DNA from: Variovorax paradoxus B4 | GTDB taxonomy: Bacteria > Pseudomonadota > Gammaproteobacteria > Burkholderiales > Burkholderiaceae_C | DNA length: 64,000 nt | NCBI RefSeq assembly: GCF_000463015.1 | Contig: NC_022247.1 | Coordinates: 2,046,001-2,110,000, forward strand | Direction of reading: 5' to 3' | Part shown: positions 1 through 12,818 of the stretch, one piece after another | Numbering within the stretch: position 1 is the first letter of the stretch | How the letters are laid out: each line of letters begins with the position of its first letter | Notes under the pieces: generated by a model | Seen by the model: only the letters and a program-made list of their open reading frames with translations | What the model was told of the DNA's origin: nothing | Databases searched by the model: none | Program-made: the position numbers and the translations under genes

Positions 1-1086
1 GGCTATGCGGTGCGCGTGGCCGACTGCACTGCGCCTGGCGCGTTGCTCCAGGTGGCGCAGCGCATTCCCGCCGGCACGGTGGGCACGCCGCTGGCCGCCG
101 GCACTGCAGCGCGCATCTTCACCGGCGCCCAGATCCCCGGAGGTGCCGATGCCATCGTGATGCAGGAAGACACCCAGCCCGTGCCGCAAGAGGGCGGACT
201 TGGCGCGGTGCGCATCGAGATCGCTCCCGCTGCCGGCCAATGGATTCGCCGCGCCGGAGAAGACGTGGCCGCCGGCGACGTGGTGCTGCGCAAGGGCGAG
301 CGCCTGACGCCCGCCGCGCTCGGGCTCGCCGCCAGCGTGGGTTTCGACCGGCTCCAGGTGGCCCGGCGGCCCCGCGTCGCACTGCTGTCCACCGGCGACG
401 AACTGGTGATGCCCGGCGAAGTCGCGCCAGAGGCCATGAAGCCGGGCGCGATCTACAACTCCAACCGTTTCTTCATGCGCGCCTTGCTGCACCGGCTCGG
501 CTGCGAGGTGAACGACCTGGGCATCGTGCCCGACAAGCGCGAAGCCACCATCGAGGCGCTGCGCGGCGCGGCGGAGAGCAGCGACCTGATCATCACCACC
601 GGCGGCGTATCCGTGGGCGAGGAAGACCACATCAAGGCCGCGGTGCAGGCGCTCGGCGAACTGCAGTTGTGGTCGCTCTCGATGAAGCCGGGCAAGCCCT
701 TTGCCTACGGTTCGATTCCCAGGGCCGGGGGCAGCGCGCAAGGCCGCTGCCACATCACGGGGCTGCCCGGCAACCCCGTGTCCAGCTTCCTGACCTTTCT
801 GCTGCTCGTGCGCCCGTTCCTGCTGACGCTGCAGGGCGCCAGCCGCGTGGCACCGGAGCCCGTGCAGATGCGCGCCGACTTCGACTGGCCGCGCGCCGAC
901 CGCCGCCGCGAGTTCCTGCGCGCCCGGCGCAACGCCGCGGGCGGGCTCGACCTGTTCGCCAACCAGAGCTCGGGGGTGCTGACGTCGATGGTCTGGGGCG
1001 ACGGCGTCGTCGACAACCCGCCCGGCCAGACCATCCAGACCGGCGACACGGTGAATTTCATCCCCTTGGCCTCGCTGCTGGCCTGA
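1..1086 (+). CDS. moeA: Molybdopterin molybdenumtransferase MoeA, 5' end outside window
   Basis: MoeA inserts molybdate into adenylylated molybdopterin, the last step of molybdenum cofactor synthesis, in the cytoplasm. The reading frame is open from the first base and begins with GYAVR, which matches the MoeA signature MDGYAVR, so roughly 80 N-terminal residues lie upstream of the window. Visible family motifs are GAQIPGGADAIVMQED, the MPT-binding stretch STGDELV, TTGGVSVGEEDH and GLPGNPVSS, followed by the C-terminal beta-barrel domain. moaD begins 12 bases downstream, so the two are probably co-transcribed with genes upstream of the window. The frame is intact. The only uncertainty is the missing start. 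Confidence 0.95.
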   Translation, partial: GYAVRVADCTAPGALLQVAQRIPAGTVGTPLAAGTAARIFTGAQIPGGADAIVMQEDTQPVPQEGGLGAVRIEIAPAAGQWIRRAGEDVAAGDVVLRKGERLTPAALGLAASVGFDRLQVARRPRVALLSTGDELVMPGEVAPEAMKPGAIYNSNRFFMRALLHRLGCEVNDLGIVPDKREATIEALRGAAESSDLIITTGGVSVGEEDHIKAAVQALGELQLWSLSMKPGKPFAYGSIPRAGGSAQGRCHITGLPGNPVSSFLTFLLLVRPFLLTLQGASRVAPEPVQMRADFDWPRADRRREFLRARRNAAGGLDLFANQSSGVLTSMVWGDGVVDNPPGQTIQTGDTVNFIPLASLLA

Positions 1087-1098
1087 CTGACGTTGCCC

Positions 1099-1350
1099 AT
1101 GAAGGTCCAGATCCGTTACTTCGCCTCCGTGCGCGAGGCGCTCGCCACCAGCGGCGAAACCGTCGACACCGGTGCCGGCACGCTGGCCGCCCTGCGCGAC
1201 GAACTCATCGCACGCGGCGGCGCGTATGCCGCGGCGCTTGCGCGCGGCAAGGCCGTGCGCATGGCGCTCGACCAGGCCATGAGCGACGAGGCGGCCGCAC
1301 TGCGCGAAGGCTGCGAGGTCGCCTTCTTCCCGCCCGTTACGGGCGGCTGA
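1099..1350 (+). CDS. moaD: Molybdopterin synthase sulfur carrier subunit MoaD
   Basis: Small ubiquitin-like protein of 83 residues that carries sulfur as a C-terminal thiocarboxylate and delivers it to precursor Z inside the MoaD-MoaE complex. The protein opens MKVQIRYFASVREAL and ends PPVTGG; the terminal Gly-Gly is the functional hallmark. An in-frame TTG lies two codons earlier, but the ATG gives the usual MoaD N-terminus. Its last 14 bases overlap the end of the convergent DapA-family gene. Its partner moaE lies about 1.1 kb downstream on the same strand, separated by that gene. Confidence 0.93.
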   Translation: MKVQIRYFASVREALATSGETVDTGAGTLAALRDELIARGGAYAAALARGKAVRMALDQAMSDEAAALREGCEVAFFPPVTGG

Positions 1351-2236
1351 GCCGGGCGTCCAGCGCCACCAGGCGCTCGCGCAAGGCATCGGACGCGCGG
1401 GTCATCGGCGAGCGCAGCTCGTCGCGCATCGATCCGCCGTTCGCCAGCAGCGCCTTGAGCGGCCCCGGGTTCGGTTCGGCAAACAGCATCTCGATCAGCG
1501 GCTGCAGCGGCTGCCATTCGGCGCGCGCTTCTGCCAGCCGGTTCTCGGCCAGGAGGCGCAGCACCTGCACGAAGTGCCGGGTCTGCACGTGCCCGCTCGC
1601 CGCGATGGCGCCCACGCCGCCTTCGGCCACCGTGCCGAAGATCTGGTGGTCCTCGCCCGACAGCACCTGAAGCCTGCCATCGGCAATCACGGCGCGCGTC
1701 TTGGCCATGTCGCCGCCGCAGTCCTTGATGCCGCGGATGCGCGGGTGTTCGGCCAGCGCCAGCAGCGTTTCGCGCGTGAGGGTCGCGCCGGTGCGGTAGG
1801 GAATGTCGTAGACCAGCACCGGTGCCGCGCTGGCGTCGGCAATGGCGCGGAACCATTCGAGCAAACCGGCCTGCGAAGGCCGGATGTAGTGCGGCGCGGG
1901 CACCAGCAGCCCCGCCAGCGGCCATTCGGCGAGCCGGCGCACCCAGGCCGTCGTCTTGCCCAGGTGGTAGCCCGAGAGGCCCATGACGATCGGCAGCCCG
2001 GCCGCAGCGGCTTGCACCGTATCGAGCGCGGCGAGCTGTTCCGTTTCATCGAGTGCGGCGGCCTCGCCGGTCGAGCCGCAGACCACGAAGCCGGCCACGC
2101 CGTCGCCGGCGAGCCGGCGGGTCAGCGCCGAGAGTGCGGCATGGTCGACCGCGCCGCCCTGAAACGGCGTGACAAGGGGAATCCAGAGGCCCGAGAAGTC
2201 AGGGCTGGAAGAGGAGGGGATGGATGGTTGCGGCAC
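1337..2236 (-). CDS. Dihydrodipicolinate synthase / N-acetylneuraminate lyase family protein
   Basis: A 299-residue class I aldolase-type TIM barrel of the DapA family. Visible features are GSTGEAAAL near residues 54-62 (substrate carboxylate loop), the catalytic tyrosine in LVYDIPYRTG (about Tyr143) and the Schiff-base lysine in GIKDCGGD (about Lys171). The GTG start was chosen because AAGGAAG sits a few bases upstream; the longer open frame upstream has no comparable ribosome site and encodes no family sequence. It lies antisense between moaD and moaE and overlaps moaD tail to tail by 14 bases. The family includes DapA, KDG aldolases and 5-keto-4-deoxyglucarate dehydratases. Nothing here identifies the substrate, and the molybdenum-cofactor neighbourhood argues against lysine synthesis. 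Confidence 0.85.
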   Translation of the reverse strand: MPQPSIPSSSSPDFSGLWIPLVTPFQGGAVDHAALSALTRRLAGDGVAGFVVCGSTGEAAALDETEQLAALDTVQAAAAGLPIVMGLSGYHLGKTTAWVRRLAEWPLAGLLVPAPHYIRPSQAGLLEWFRAIADASAAPVLVYDIPYRTGATLTRETLLALAEHPRIRGIKDCGGDMAKTRAVIADGRLQVLSGEDHQIFGTVAEGGVGAIAASGHVQTRHFVQVLRLLAENRLAEARAEWQPLQPLIEMLFAEPNPGPLKALLANGGSMRDELRSPMTRASDALRERLVALDARLSRP

Positions 2237-2488
2237 GCAGGCTTCCTTGCGGGAATCGACCGATGGAAAAGAACCGTCGTCCGATGCGCGCGCAACCCAT
2301 TGGTGGCCAAGGCCTTGGCAGGTTCCGTCGCTCATCCGACGACGGAACCGCAGCTCCGGTCAGACGAGCTTTGGTTTTTTGGCTTTGCTGCCCTGGCGCG
2401 CGCGGGTGCTCTCGGCGTGCGAAGGCACGGTGAAGAGCATGGCGAGGCGGGGCATTGCCGAAGTCTAGCGCGATGCCACAATCCCGGC

Positions 2489-2965
2489 ATGAGTGGTGCA
2501 CGCGTTTCGATCCAGACAGCCGATTTCGACCTGGGACAGGAGGTCGCCGCGTTGCGCGCCGGCGACAAACGCGTGGGCGCGGTCTGCAGCTTCGTCGGCA
2601 CGGTGAGGGATCGCAACGACGGCAGCACCATCGCCTCGATGGAGCTCGAGCACTACCCCGGCATGACCGAAAAGGCCATCGAGGCCATGATCGACGAGGC
2701 GCACCGGCGCTTCGACATCCTGGGCGCACGGGTGATCCACCGCGTGGGCCTGTTGCAGCCGCTCGACCAGATCATGATGGTGGCGGTGGTCTCGGCCCAC
2801 CGCGGCCAGAGCTTCGAGGCCTGCGAGTTCCTGATGGACTACCTGAAGACCCAGGCACCGTTCTGGAAAAAGGAACAGACGCCCGAAGGCGCCCGTTGGG
2901 TCGATGCGCGCGTCAGCGACGACGCCGCACTGGCGCGCTGGGGCATCACCGCCCCGAACGCTTAA
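2489..2965 (+). CDS. moaE: Molybdopterin synthase catalytic subunit MoaE
   Basis: The 158-residue large subunit of molybdopterin synthase, which with MoaD adds the dithiolene sulfurs to precursor Z. Family signatures are GAVCSFVGTVRD near residues 29-40, LEHYPGMTEK, VIHRVGLL and the catalytic-lysine segment APFWKKE (Lys-Lys). Length is typical for MoaE. The start is the ATG of MSGARVSIQTADF. Its last bases overlap the stop of the convergent Bug-type binding protein by 4 bases. It probably has its own promoter, because the DapA-family gene between moaD and moaE runs the other way. Confidence 0.94.
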   Translation: MSGARVSIQTADFDLGQEVAALRAGDKRVGAVCSFVGTVRDRNDGSTIASMELEHYPGMTEKAIEAMIDEAHRRFDILGARVIHRVGLLQPLDQIMMVAVVSAHRGQSFEACEFLMDYLKTQAPFWKKEQTPEGARWVDARVSDDAALARWGITAPNA

Positions 2966-3954
2966 AGAGGCTTGAAGCCGCTCGACTGGATGATCCGTTC
3001 CCAGGTCTGCGTGTAGCTGCGCACGCGGCCTGCGAACTGCCCCTGCGGCTCGTAGCCGACCGTCAATCCCATGGTCGTGAGCTTCTGCTTCACGTCGGGC
3101 ATGGCCAGCACCTTCTGCAGTGCCTCGCCGTATTTGTCGATGATCGGCTGCGGCGTGCCGACGGGCGCGAAGATGCCGTAGTAGGGCAGGTCTTCCAGGT
3201 TCGAGAAGCCCAGCTCGGTGAAGGTGGGCACGTTCGGCAGCACGGCCTGGCGCTTGGCGCCGATGGAAGCGACGATGCGCACCTTGCCGGCCTTGTGGTT
3301 CTCGATGAAGTCGGGCACCGAGGCGATGCCGGCCGTGATCTGGTTGCCCAGCATGTCTGCCGTCATCGGCGCGCTGCCGCGGTAGGGCGCGGGCTGCACG
3401 TCGATCTTGTACTTTTCCGAGATCATCTTCACCAGGAACTCAGGGATAGAGGCCGGCGCCGGAATGCCGATGGTTTCCTTGCCGCCGCGCTGGGTGCGAA
3501 CCCACTTGACGTACTCGTCGATGCTCTTGGCCGGCGTGCCGCCCGAGACCGCCAGCACGTTGGCAAAGGTGGCGAATCCGGCCACGGGCACGAAGTCGGT
3601 CGCGGGGTTGAAGCCCGGGTTCTTCACCACCTGCGGCAGGATGGAGATCGAATGGTCGTGGGAGAGGAACAGCGTATGGCCGTCGGCCGGGGCCGCCTTG
3701 AGCGCCTGCGCCGCGATCTGTCCGCCGGCGCCGGCGCGGTTTTCCACCACCACCGGCACGCCCAGCACGTCCTTGAGCTTTTCGCCGAGTGTGCGTGCAA
3801 TGGCGTCCGTGCCGGCACCGGCCGGAAAACCGACCAGCAGGCGGATGGGCGTGCCTTGCGCCTGCGCAAGGCCCGTCAGGCCCATGGCCGCTAAAAAGAG
3901 ACCGACGCCGAGCGCCCGGCGAACCGGATGGGCGCGCTGCATTGAAAAAACCAT
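2962..3954 (-). CDS. Bug-family tripartite tricarboxylate transporter substrate-binding protein
   Basis: A 330-residue periplasmic binding protein of the TctC/Bug family, which is hugely expanded in beta-proteobacteria and binds carboxylates or other small acidic solutes. An N-terminal signal peptide ends near LAQAQG. The mature part begins PIRLLVGFPAGAGTD, the canonical Bug ligand-loop start, followed by VVVENRAGAGG. The ATG chosen has GGAG six bases upstream; alternative ATGs lie four codons either side. No TctA or TctB membrane subunits are nearby, so it is an orphan binding protein, as is common in this family. It is divergent from clpB. Confidence 0.88.
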   Translation of the reverse strand: MVFSMQRAHPVRRALGVGLFLAAMGLTGLAQAQGTPIRLLVGFPAGAGTDAIARTLGEKLKDVLGVPVVVENRAGAGGQIAAQALKAAPADGHTLFLSHDHSISILPQVVKNPGFNPATDFVPVAGFATFANVLAVSGGTPAKSIDEYVKWVRTQRGGKETIGIPAPASIPEFLVKMISEKYKIDVQPAPYRGSAPMTADMLGNQITAGIASVPDFIENHKAGKVRIVASIGAKRQAVLPNVPTFTELGFSNLEDLPYYGIFAPVGTPQPIIDKYGEALQKVLAMPDVKQKLTTMGLTVGYEPQGQFAGRVRSYTQTWERIIQSSGFKPL

Positions 3955-4017
3955 GATCGACTCCATTCGAAAAATGAGCAGGCACAGTGCAATAGCCGTG
4001 CCCGAAGCGCCGGACAC

Positions 4018-4045
4018 CTTGAATCGCGCCCGAACAGTCCTATTT
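4018..4045 (+). promoter_or_regulatory. Sigma-32-like heat-shock promoter of clpB
   Basis: CTTGAA at 4018-4023, a 15-base spacer, then CCTATTT at 4039-4045 matches the sigma-32 pattern (CTTGAA, about 13-16 bases, CCCCATNT) reasonably well and stands just upstream of clpB, a classic heat-shock gene. The predicted transcript start is around 4052, with AGGA at 4054-4057 as ribosome site. The match was read by eye and not scored. Confidence 0.6.
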
Positions 4046-4064
4046 TGAGTGCAGGAATACCACC

Positions 4065-6686
<2,622 letters not shown>

Positions 6687-6692
6687 AGTTGG

Positions 6693-7034
6693 ATGATGAA
6701 CTTGATTTTTCGCGTCATTCTTCTGCTCCTGGGGCTGGTTTTCGCGGCCAGCCTGGCGGTGGCGGTCATGCTGCTGGCGGCCGTGTGGGGTGTGCGCTAC
6801 GCCTGGGGGCGGATCACGGGCAAGCCCGTGACGCCCTGGATGGCTTCGATGGGCGGGCGCTTCAACCCGCGTTCGGGCTTCGAGCGTTTTCGCAATGCGG
6901 CACAGCCGGCCGAGCCGACGGCGGCCGACGTGGCCAATGCGCGTGCGCGCGGCGAATCGGTGCGCAGCCCGCTTGCACTGCGTCCCGCAGGCGACGTGAC
7001 CGACGTGCGGGCCCGGCCTGCGCGCGGCGAATAA
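6693..7034 (+). CDS. Small single-span membrane protein of unknown function
   Basis: A 113-residue protein with one strong hydrophobic helix at about residues 4-32 (LIFRVILLLLGLVFAA and following), then a short basic stretch and a proline/arginine-rich, probably cytoplasmic tail. I do not recognise a family. It follows clpB by 6 bases on the same strand, so it may be translated from the clpB message and be heat-induced. The frame has the same strong third-position GC as its neighbours, which supports real coding. Two adjacent ATG codons form the start. Confidence 0.6.
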   Translation: MMNLIFRVILLLLGLVFAASLAVAVMLLAAVWGVRYAWGRITGKPVTPWMASMGGRFNPRSGFERFRNAAQPAEPTAADVANARARGESVRSPLALRPAGDVTDVRARPARGE

Positions 7035-7049
7035 GCGCGCCGACGAGGG

Positions 7050-8866
7050 TCAGGCGCGGTACAGCGCCTCGATCTCTTCGGCGTAAGCCTTGTAGATGCT
7101 GGAGCGCCGCACCTTCATGGTTGCGGTGACTTCGCCGTCGTCGTGGTCCAACTCTTTTGTGAGCAGGTGAAAACGCCGGATCTGCGACACCTGTGCGAGC
7201 CTGTCGTTGCCGCGGGAAACTTCCGATTCGATCAGCGCGCGCACCCGCGGCTCTTCCACCAGCGAGCGGAAGTGCGTGAACGGAATGCGCTCGGCCTCGG
7301 CCCACTTTCCCACTGTTTCGTAGTCGATCTGCAGCAGCGCGCCGACGAACTTGCGCCCGTCCGCCACCACGATGCATTCCTTGATGAAGGGGCTGCCCTT
7401 CATGGTGTTCTCGATTTCCGAGGGCGTGAGGTTCTTGCCGCCGGCCGTGATCATGATGTCCTTCAGGCGGTCGACGATGCGAAGCTGGCCGTCTTCCTCG
7501 CGCACCACGTCGCCCGTGTACAGCCAGCCGTCGCGGACTGACGACTCGGTGGCCTCGGGGTTCCTGTAGTAGCCCTCGAACACCATCTCGCCGCGCACCA
7601 GCAGTTCGCCCGCTTCGCCGATGCGGTGCTTCGTGCCCAGCGTCGGCGGGCCGACGGTGCCGATCCTCACGGCATCGCTGCGGTGGCCGGCGATCATGCC
7701 GGTCGATTCGGTGAGGCCGTACACCTCCACCAGCGGCACGCCCAGCGTGCGGAAGAAGCGCACCACGTCGGCCGGAATCGGCGCCGCGCCGGTCAGTGCG
7801 ACGCGCGCGCGCCGCAGGCCGATGAAGTTCTGCAGCGCGCGCAGCACCGTCCAATAGGCGAGGGCGAATCGGCCGCGCTCGGCCAGGGTCCAGGCGCTGC
7901 GCGGCTTCTCGGCCAGCGGCGCGCAGGCCGCGAGCGCGCGACGGAACAGCGCGCGTTGCAGGCGTCCCGCCTCCTGCATCTTGATGCTGATGCCCGCATG
8001 CAGCTTTTCCCAGATGCGCGGTACGCCGAGGAACATGGTGGGCGCCACTTCGCGCAGGTCTTCCTGCACGGTGCGGATCGATTCACCGAAGTTCACCTGC
8101 GAGCCCAGGTAGACCGGCACGAAGGCCGTGAGCATCTGCTCGGCCACGTGGCACAGCGGCAGGTACGAGAGGTGCGTGGTGTCGCCGTCGAGCGCCAGCC
8201 GCTCGACGATGCCGGGCACCACGCCGCGGATGTTGCGGTACGAGATCATCGCGCCCTTGGGCTTGCCGGTGGAGCCCGAGGTGTAGATCATCAGGCCGAT
8301 GTCGGCGAGCGTCTGGCGCGCCAGCGCGGCGTCGATCAGCGCGTCGCCCTCGCGCGCGTGCACTTCGGCGCCGGCCTGTTCCACCTCGGCAAAGGTCGCG
8401 ATGAGTGCGCGCACTTCGGGCGCATAGCTCGCGAGGCCCTTGGTCTCGATCACGACGATCTTGCGCAGGCGCGGCAGCTGGCCGATGGCGTCGAGCACCT
8501 TGTCGGTCTGTTCCTGGTCCTCGCAGACGATCACCTCGATGTCCGCATGGCCGACCACATAGGCCACCTCGTTGCTCGGGCTGGTCGGGTAGACGCCCAC
8601 GGTCACGGCGCCGATCAGGCCGGCACCCATCTGCGCGAGCAGCCACTCGACGCGGTTCTCGGAGATCACGCCGAGATGCCCGCCCGGCGCCAGGCCCATC
8701 GCATGCAGGCCGAGGCCGAAGCGGGATGCGCGGCGCAGGTAGCCGGCCCAGTCCAGCGGATGCCAGATGCCGAAGTCCTTCTGGCGGATCGCGATGCGTT
8801 GGGGCCGCAAGCGCGCCTGTTCGCGCAGCATCTGCGGCAATGTCAGCGAGGGAAGCGCGGCATCGG

Positions 8867-8870
<4 letters not shown>
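7050..8870 (-). CDS. AMP-dependent acyl-CoA synthetase, long-chain/FadD15-like
   Basis: A 606-residue adenylate-forming acyl-CoA ligase that would activate a carboxylic acid to its CoA thioester with ATP. The AMP-binding P-loop YTSGSTGKPKGAM begins near residue 196. The adenine motif VYGLTESTGM, the GELLVRG and DGWLYTGDV segments and the C-terminal catalytic lysine region (KNLTPSEIEN) are all present. Its size and the insertion before the adenine motif fit the long-chain subgroup. The start overlaps the stop of livF by 4 bases (ATGA), so the ligase is the last gene of the ABC-importer operon. Importing an acid and activating it directly is the likely logic. The acid itself cannot be read from sequence. 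Confidence 0.9.
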
Positions 8871-9693
<823 letters not shown>

Positions 9694-9694
<1 letters not shown>

Positions 9695-10884
9695 CAGTTC
9701 AGCGAGATCCAGTCCGACGCCGGCACCATCTTCTGCGCCTTCATGTCGGCCTTGTAGACGCGGCCCACGGGAATCGAGTTGCCTTTGATCGTGATCGGCA
9801 TGCCGATGAGCCCGCCGGTGTCGAAGTCCTTGATGGTGTTGAGCGAGGCCTTCAGGTTCTTGCCGTCCAGCGGCTTGCCCGCATCCAGCGTGCGCTTGGC
9901 CGCTTCGGTGAACAGCATCGCCGTGAGAAAGCCCTGCGTGTAGGCCGTGCTCTGGTACTCGGGGCGCAGCGCGCGGATCTTGTCGAGCATCGGCGTCTTG
10001 GCCGAGGTGTCGTAGTAGTAGCGGTAGGGCATCACGCCCATGAAGCCATCGGCGCCTTCGCCCATCTTCATGACGGTGGAGCTGTCCATGGTCCAGAAGG
10101 TGCCCATCCACTTGCTGGTCATGCCCATCTGCTTGCCCTGCTGCACGAACTCCGGGATGGGCGCGAGGATGTAGCCGTGGAAGATGGTGTAGTCGGGTGC
10201 GGCGCGGCGCAGCTTGATGACTTCGGTCGACACGTCGACGCTGCCCGGCGGAGTCATGAGCTTGACCGGCACGGTGAGGCCCAGCTTCTTGGCGGCGGCT
10301 TCGCTGGCTTCGATCGGGTCGCGGCCGAATTCGGAATCGGAATACACGAAGGCCACCTTCGCGCCCGGCTTTTCCTTGGCGATGTGGCGCAGCAGGATGC
10401 CGATCTGCTCGGTGTAGTCGGGGCCGACCAGGAACTGGTTCGGGTACTTGGCCGAGTCGTTGAGTTCGGTGGCAAACGAAGCGCCGGCCATGAGGATCTG
10501 TCCGTTTCGTTCGAGCTCGGGGTTGATGGTCTTGGAGAAGCCGGTCGAGTCGCCGTAGTAGAGGTTGACCTTGTTCTGGCTCGTGATCTTCTTGAAGGCC
10601 GCCACCGACACGTCGACCTTGTAGCCCGTGTCTTCCGGCACATAGCGCAGCTTGCGCCCCTTGATGCCACCCGCGTCGTTGACGATCTTCACGTAGTCGG
10701 CAATGCCGGCGTTGATGCCGACGCCTGCGAAGGCGAACACGCCGGTCATCGGAATGGAGCCGCCGATGACGATGTCCTCATTGCCTTGCGCATTCGCGAG
10801 CGACACGGCGGCGAGGCTGGCGGAGAGGCCGGCCGCGATCAGCAGGGCGCGGCGATGGTGGGAAAGCTTCGGTGTCTTGGGCAT
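9694..10884 (-). CDS. ABC transporter periplasmic substrate-binding protein, LivK-like
   Basis: A 396-residue type I periplasmic binding protein (Peripla_BP_6). An N-terminal signal peptide runs to about SLANAQG, then DIVIGGSIPMTGVFAF, the standard opening of the first lobe. The ligand is unknown. Family members linked to acyl-CoA ligases often bind aromatic or aliphatic acids rather than amino acids, which is an inference from context. It sits between livM and livF in one operon; the gap to livM is 15 bases. Confidence 0.9.
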
Positions 10885-10899
10885 GCTTGTCTCCTAGTT

Positions 10900-11937
10900 C
10901 TAGTTACGAAACGGCCATAGATGGAAGAAGCGGCGGATGCGCCGCCACACTTCTGCGAGCCCGTGCGGCTCGAACACCAGAAATCCGACGATCAGCAGCC
11001 CGAACACGACGGTGCGCACGGGCGACAGGAATACGGTCATCTCGACGCCGCCGGGCAGCAGGTCGACCACCAGCTTGAGCAGCTCGGGCACCATGGTCAT
11101 GAACACCGCGCCGAAGATGCCGCCAAGGATCGTGCCCATGCCGCCGACGATGATCGCGGCCAGGAAGAAGATCGACATCAGGAGCGGAAAGCTCTCCGGC
11201 GTGACCACGCGGAAGAAGTAGGCCCAGAGGCCACCCGCGACGCCCGCGTAGAACGACGAGAGCCCGAACGACAGCAGCTTGTAGCGCAGCAGCGGAATGC
11301 CCAGCACCTCGGCCGAGATGTCGCGGTCGCGGATCGCGATGAAGGCCCGGCCCACGCGCGTGCGAAACAGGTTGGCCGCGCCGAGCACCATCAGCAGCAT
11401 CACGGGCACGATCACCCAGTAGAGGCGGAACGAGGTGTCGAGCGGCAGCCCGAAGAACTGCGCTGGCGGCAGCGAGAGGCCCGAGGTGCCGCCCGTGAGC
11501 TTCAGGTTGGCGAACAGGAAATGCGCGATGAACGACGCTGCGATGGTGGCAATGGCGAGATACAGGCCCTTCACGCGCAGCGAGGGGATGCCGACGATCA
11601 GCCCGCCGAGCATGGCGACGATGCCGCCCGCGGCGATATTGACGAGGAAGGGCGTGCCGAGCCGCGTCTGCATGATGGCGACGGTGTATGCACCCAGTCC
11701 CATGAACGCTGCTTGTCCGAGGCTCACCAGACCCGTGTAGCCGGTGAGGATGTTGAGGCCCGTCGCACTCGCCACGTTGATGGCGACCAGGCACGCCAGG
11801 TAGAGCCAGTAGTCGCTGGCCATGAACGGGAACAGCACCAGCAGCGCGGCGCCGATCGCGAGCCACACCTTCTGGGTGCGCGAGTCGAACAGCGCTGCGT
11901 CGGCTGTGTAGCTTTGCTTGAGGGTGCCGATGCGCAT
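10900..11937 (-). CDS. livM: Branched-chain-type ABC transporter permease LivM
   Basis: A 345-residue inner-membrane permease with about nine hydrophobic segments. Family motifs are NILTGYTGLVSLGQAAFMGLG (abridged here to NILTGYTGLVSLGQ) and the cytoplasmic coupling loop GRAFIAIRDRDISAEVLGI. It pairs with LivH to form the membrane channel. Two bases separate it from livH upstream. The C-terminus is arginine-rich and amphipathic, as is usual for LivM. Confidence 0.92.
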   Translation of the reverse strand: MRIGTLKQSYTADAALFDSRTQKVWLAIGAALLVLFPFMASDYWLYLACLVAINVASATGLNILTGYTGLVSLGQAAFMGLGAYTVAIMQTRLGTPFLVNIAAGGIVAMLGGLIVGIPSLRVKGLYLAIATIAASFIAHFLFANLKLTGGTSGLSLPPAQFFGLPLDTSFRLYWVIVPVMLLMVLGAANLFRTRVGRAFIAIRDRDISAEVLGIPLLRYKLLSFGLSSFYAGVAGGLWAYFFRVVTPESFPLLMSIFFLAAIIVGGMGTILGGIFGAVFMTMVPELLKLVVDLLPGGVEMTVFLSPVRTVVFGLLIVGFLVFEPHGLAEVWRRIRRFFHLWPFRN

Positions 11938-11939
11938 GG

Positions 11940-12818
11940 CTAGAGCCTCTCGATCTCATGCGTGCCGAACAACCCGTAGGGCCGCACCATCAGCACGAGC
12001 ACCAGCACGATGAAGGTCGCAAGCAGCTTGTACTCGCCACCGAGATAAGACCCCGCCAGCGCCTCGACCAGCCCGATGAAGAGGCCGCCGACCAGTGCGC
12101 CCAGCACGCTGTCGAGCCCGCCGACGATCACCACCACCAGCACCGACAGTCCGAACACGCCCATCGACGACGAGATGCCGCCGATGGCACCGACGATGAT
12201 GCCGGCCACCGCCGCGATCATGGCCGAGGCCACCCACGCGAGAGAGAACACGCGCGGCACGTTGATGCCCATCGAGTAGGCCGCCGCCTGGTCCGACGCG
12301 GTGGCCCGCAGCGCCACGCCGCCGCGCCAGAAACGGAACAGCAGCAGCACCATGCCGATCAGCACCACGGCGATCAGCGCGCCGTAGGCGATCTTGGGCG
12401 CGAGGAACGCATCGCCGATCATCACCGGTGCGTTCGGCAGGAACTCGGGCAGCCGGCGCTGGTCGGCGGTCCAGATGATCTCGACCAGGCCCACGAGGAT
12501 CGACGCGAGCCCGACCGTCACCATGAACACCGATATCGGCGGCTCGCCCAGCAGCGGCCGGATCATCGTGCGCTCGATCACCGCACCCAACAGGCCGGTG
12601 CCGATCACCGAGCCCAGCACCGCGAGCCAGATCGGCAGCGAGAAGCTCGCGGCAAAGGTGAAGAACAGGTACGCGCCGACCATCAGCATCTCGCCGATGG
12701 CGATGTTGACCACGCGTGTCGCTTTGTAGACCAGCACGAAGGCCAGCGCTGCCAGCGCATAGAGCCCGCCGCCGGCAATGCCGGTGAGCGCGATCTCGAA
12801 GAGGTAGGCCCAATCCAT
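11940..12818 (-). CDS. livH: Branched-chain-type ABC transporter permease LivH
   Basis: A 292-residue inner-membrane permease, partner of LivM. Hallmarks are GGLYALAALAFVLVYKATRV, NIAIGEMLMVGAY and the coupling loop RATASDQAAAYSMGINVPRV. About eight hydrophobic segments can be seen. The ATG overlaps the livG stop as TGATG. The open frame continuing upstream is inside livG in the wrong frame, so the MDWAYLFEIALTG start is used. Confidence 0.92.
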   Translation of the reverse strand: MDWAYLFEIALTGIAGGGLYALAALAFVLVYKATRVVNIAIGEMLMVGAYLFFTFAASFSLPIWLAVLGSVIGTGLLGAVIERTMIRPLLGEPPISVFMVTVGLASILVGLVEIIWTADQRRLPEFLPNAPVMIGDAFLAPKIAYGALIAVVLIGMVLLLFRFWRGGVALRATASDQAAAYSMGINVPRVFSLAWVASAMIAAVAGIIVGAIGGISSSMGVFGLSVLVVVIVGGLDSVLGALVGGLFIGLVEALAGSYLGGEYKLLATFIVLVLVLMVRPYGLFGTHEIERL

